DNA from: Streptomyces sp. NRRL F-5122
GTDB taxonomy: Bacteria; Actinomycetota; Actinomycetes; Streptomycetales; Streptomycetaceae
NCBI RefSeq assembly: GCF_001507435.1
Contig: NZ_LMWH01000019.1
Coordinates: forward strand, 1-7,601
Reading direction: 5' to 3'
DNA: 7,601 nucleotides
This document shows positions 6,202 to 7,601 of this stretch, one piece after another. Position 1 is the first letter of the stretch. Every line of letters begins with the position of its first letter. Position numbers and translations under genes: made by a program. The notes beneath the pieces are model-generated. The model was not told where the DNA came from and searched no databases. It saw only the letters and a program-made list of their open reading frames with translations.

Positions 6202-6221
6202 GACGTTCAGGAGGGCCTTGC

Positions 6222-6338
6222 TTGTTGCCTGTGGAGGTCCGGCTGCTCGGTGAACGGGCGCTCGTGGCTGACTCCGGGCAGCGCCGGTGCCGTGTTGCGC
6301 GCTGTGTCCCGGAGTCTCTCGCCGTGATGGGCATGTCG
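6222..6338 (+). pseudogene. N-terminal stub resembling a SARP/BTAD-type regulator
   Basis: From TTG 6222 (or TTG 6225, GTG 6231) the frame reads LPVEVRLLGERALVADSG followed by QRRCRVARCVPESLAV. The pattern V-x-x-R-L-L-G-x-x-x-L-x-x-x-x-G is how the DNA-binding domain of Streptomyces antibiotic regulatory proteins usually begins. AGGAGGG at 6209-6215 is 6 bases before 6222, an ideal ribosome site. Beyond about 6338 the frame becomes the Arg-rich antisense of the MmcQ-type gene and stops at 6479, so only about 38 residues are plausible. Real regulators of this class have 250 to over 900 residues. I read it as a truncated remnant; resemblance over so short a span is weak evidence. Confidence 0.35.
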
Positions 6339-6342
6339 AAGG

Positions 6343-6726
6343 TCAGGCGCGGCGGCCGTAGGTGCGTGGATCCACGGGCTGCTTGGCCTTGGGAAGGCCG
6401 CCGACCACGAGGCGGTAGGAGTCGGTCACGAGTTCCTTCACGAGCTTCTCGTCAATGCCGTCTCCGCCTTCCACGGTGACCCAGTGCCTCTTGTTCATGT
6501 GGTAGCCGGGGGTGATGCCTGTGTATTGCTCGCGCAGGGCCGCGGCGTCGTCGGGATCGGCCTTCAGGATGACGACGGGGCGTCCCGGCATGTCGGTCAT
6601 GAGCATGTAGACCTTGCCGTGCACCTTGTAGAGGTCCCAGTCGGGGCTGGAACGGTGTTCGTGGTCGGTGCCGGGCAGTTCCGTGGTGAAGGCGTCTGCG
6701 ATCTTCTGCAGTTCTTGCCCGTCCAT
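6343..6726 (-). CDS. MmcQ/YjbR-family protein
   Basis: This encodes 127 residues from ATG 6726-6724. AGGAG (plus 6736-6740) lies 9 bases upstream, whereas the alternative TTG at 6735 directly abuts it, so the ATG is chosen. Family marks are the strand pair DLYKVHGKVYMLMTDMPG (31-48), the VVILKADPDDAAALREQY segment (51-68), the TPGYHMNKRHWVTVE motif (72-86) and the C-terminal helix plus LVVGGLPKA (107-114). These match the MmcQ/YjbR (CyaY-like fold) family, small cytoplasmic proteins annotated as possible DNA-binding proteins without a firmly known role. The length is typical. It is codirectional with and downstream of the oxidoreductase gene, 127 bases apart, so co-transcription is possible but not shown. 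Confidence 0.9.
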   Translation of the reverse strand: MDGQELQKIADAFTTELPGTDHEHRSSPDWDLYKVHGKVYMLMTDMPGRPVVILKADPDDAAALREQYTGITPGYHMNKRHWVTVEGGDGIDEKLVKELVTDSYRLVVGGLPKAKQPVDPRTYGRRA

Positions 6727-6787
6727 GGTGATCAACTCCTGTGTCGATCAGGGTGCTTGGTGTGTGTGGCAGGTGGGGGTACCTGCG

Positions 6788-6830
6788 CCGGCCGGTGGCC
6801 GTGGCGTGGATCAGGCCCATGACCGGCCGG
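6788..6830. terminator. Weak hairpin between oxidoreductase and MmcQ-type genes
   Basis: CCGGCCGGT (6788-6796) and ACCGGCCGG (6822-6830) are exact reverse complements with a 25-base loop. ACCGGCCGGT (6822-6831) is also a palindrome by itself. It could attenuate transcription leaving the oxidoreductase gene. The long loop and the high chance of such repeats in GC-rich DNA keep this uncertain. Confidence 0.25.
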
Positions 6831-6853
6831 TGCGGGCTGTGATGGTCCGCTTC

Positions 6854-7601
6854 TTACGGGAGTACGCGGATGATGGTCTTGCCGCGGCGTCGCGTGGTCG
6901 GGTTGAGGGCGCCGATGGCGTCGTCGAGGCTCGCGATGTCACCGATGTTGGTCTGCAGTCGTCCGTCGCGTACCCGCTGCACGATCTCACCGAGTTCGGC
7001 GCGGTCGGCTTCGACGACGAAGTCCACTGCCAGGCCGTCAGTGGGCCGCGCTTCGACGGGGCCGACGATGGACACGAGTGTTCCTCCGGGCTTGATCAGG
7101 GCGGCGGACTGGCGTTGGATGTCGCCGCCGATGACGTCGAAGACCAGGTCGACGCTTCCGATGTCTTTGAGGGTGTCGTTGTCGAGGTCGAGGAACTCGT
7201 GGGCGCCGAAGTCGAGTGCCTTGGTCCGGTCGGCGGTGCGTCCGGTGCCGATGACGTAGGCGCCCGCCTCGCGTGCGAGCTGGGTCACCATGGTTCCGAC
7301 TGCGCCGGCTGCGCCGTGGGCGAGGACGGTCTGGCCGGCCTTAAGGCGGCCGTGCTGGAACAGTCCCTGCCATGCGGTCAGGCCGGAGATGGGCAGGGAT
7401 GCGGCCACGGTGTAGTCGACGTCGCCGGGCAGCGGTGCGAGGTTGCGTGCTTCGATCGCCACGTACTGGGCGAGGGTGCCGTCGCGGTGCCAGTCGGCGA
7501 GTCCGAACACCCGCTGCCCTACCGACAGCCCCGTCGTGCCGTAGCCGAGGGCGGTGACCACTCCGGCCAGCTCGTGGCCGGGGATCGAGGGTGTCCTGTC
7601 A
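6854..7601 (-). CDS. Medium-chain dehydrogenase/reductase, quinone oxidoreductase-like, 5' end outside window
   Basis: The frame is open from the right edge to TAA at 6854-6856, giving about 248 residues; roughly 60-80 N-terminal residues are missing. The visible part opens with TPSIPGHELAGVV, the conserved G-H-E segment of the catalytic GroES-like domain. VGQRVFGLADWHRDGTLAQY follows, then the AASLPISGLTAWQGLF region. The Rossmann nucleotide site is VLAHGAAGAVGTMVTQLA (AxGxxGxxG type, typical for NADP(H)). GTGRTADRTKALDFGAHEFL is the strand-2 segment, and VDLVFDVIGGDIQRQS and GGTLVSIVG follow. The end, TRRRGKTIIRVLP, is a common C-terminus (GK-hydrophobic-V) of this group. No cysteine-rich structural zinc loop is seen, which points to the zinc-free quinone oxidoreductase branch. 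The likely role is NADPH-dependent reduction of quinones or enones; the exact substrate is unknown. GTG 7561 is internal, not the start. Confidence 0.92.
   Translation of the reverse strand, partial: DRTPSIPGHELAGVVTALGYGTTGLSVGQRVFGLADWHRDGTLAQYVAIEARNLAPLPGDVDYTVAASLPISGLTAWQGLFQHGRLKAGQTVLAHGAAGAVGTMVTQLAREAGAYVIGTGRTADRTKALDFGAHEFLDLDNDTLKDIGSVDLVFDVIGGDIQRQSAALIKPGGTLVSIVGPVEARPTDGLAVDFVVEADRAELGEIVQRVRDGRLQTNIGDIASLDDAIGALNPTTRRRGKTIIRVLP

Larger units (their letters stand above)
5742..6221. other. Gene-poor stretch downstream of the hydrolase
   Basis: No intact gene is visible. A minus-strand coding-like stretch occupies about 5755-5970. Between 6000 and 6120 the plus strand is very G-rich with runs of G (for example 6084-6117), giving Pro-rich translations on the minus strand. 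Bases 6129-6215 look like a promoter and leader for the stub beginning at 6222. No clear terminator hairpin follows the hydrolase. Confidence 0.5.

Noticed and set aside
6769..6786. Short inverted repeat GCAGGT-N6-ACCTGC upstream of the MmcQ-type gene
   Set aside because: A 6-bp stem is expected by chance at this GC content, and it is not placed at a clear promoter.

Overview
The window is high-GC DNA with strong G/C preference at third codon positions, GTG/TTG starts, purine-rich ribosome sites and long perfect-stem terminators. This fits a Streptomyces-like actinomycete. The mix of intact housekeeping-type enzymes with frameshifted and truncated genes suggests an accessory region, such as a chromosome arm, that is being rearranged. 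This is inferred from sequence alone.

Left part (1-1290). The 3' end of an unrecognised gene overlaps by 4 bases a small gene of the CcbP calcium-binding family. Facing them on the minus strand is a decayed gene (about 567-1290). It is readable only by changing frame twice, ends in a DNA-binding (helix-turn-helix) segment, and has lost its 5' end. A perfect 13-bp inverted repeat lies inside it.

Centre (1291-4433). A candidate promoter, a good ribosome site and a signal-peptide-coding 5' segment lead into a large secreted glycoside hydrolase related to GH95/DUF5703 (about 909 residues when reconstructed). The gene is broken by a single-base deletion near 1860, so the signal peptide and catalytic body are in different frames. 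The body itself is fully open for more than 820 codons, so the lesion is either very recent or a sequencing error. A perfect 20-bp stem terminator follows, probably shared with a gene remnant that converges on it from the right.

Right part (4434-7601). An intact alpha/beta hydrolase stands alone between two poorly coding stretches, each with traces of lost genes. The second stretch ends in a start-region stub resembling the N-terminus of a SARP/BTAD regulator, with its own ribosome site. Two minus-strand genes close the window: an MmcQ/YjbR-family protein, and upstream of it a medium-chain NADP-dependent oxidoreductase that runs off the right edge. No CRISPR array, tRNA, rRNA, complete insertion sequence or clear multi-gene defence or biosynthetic system was seen.
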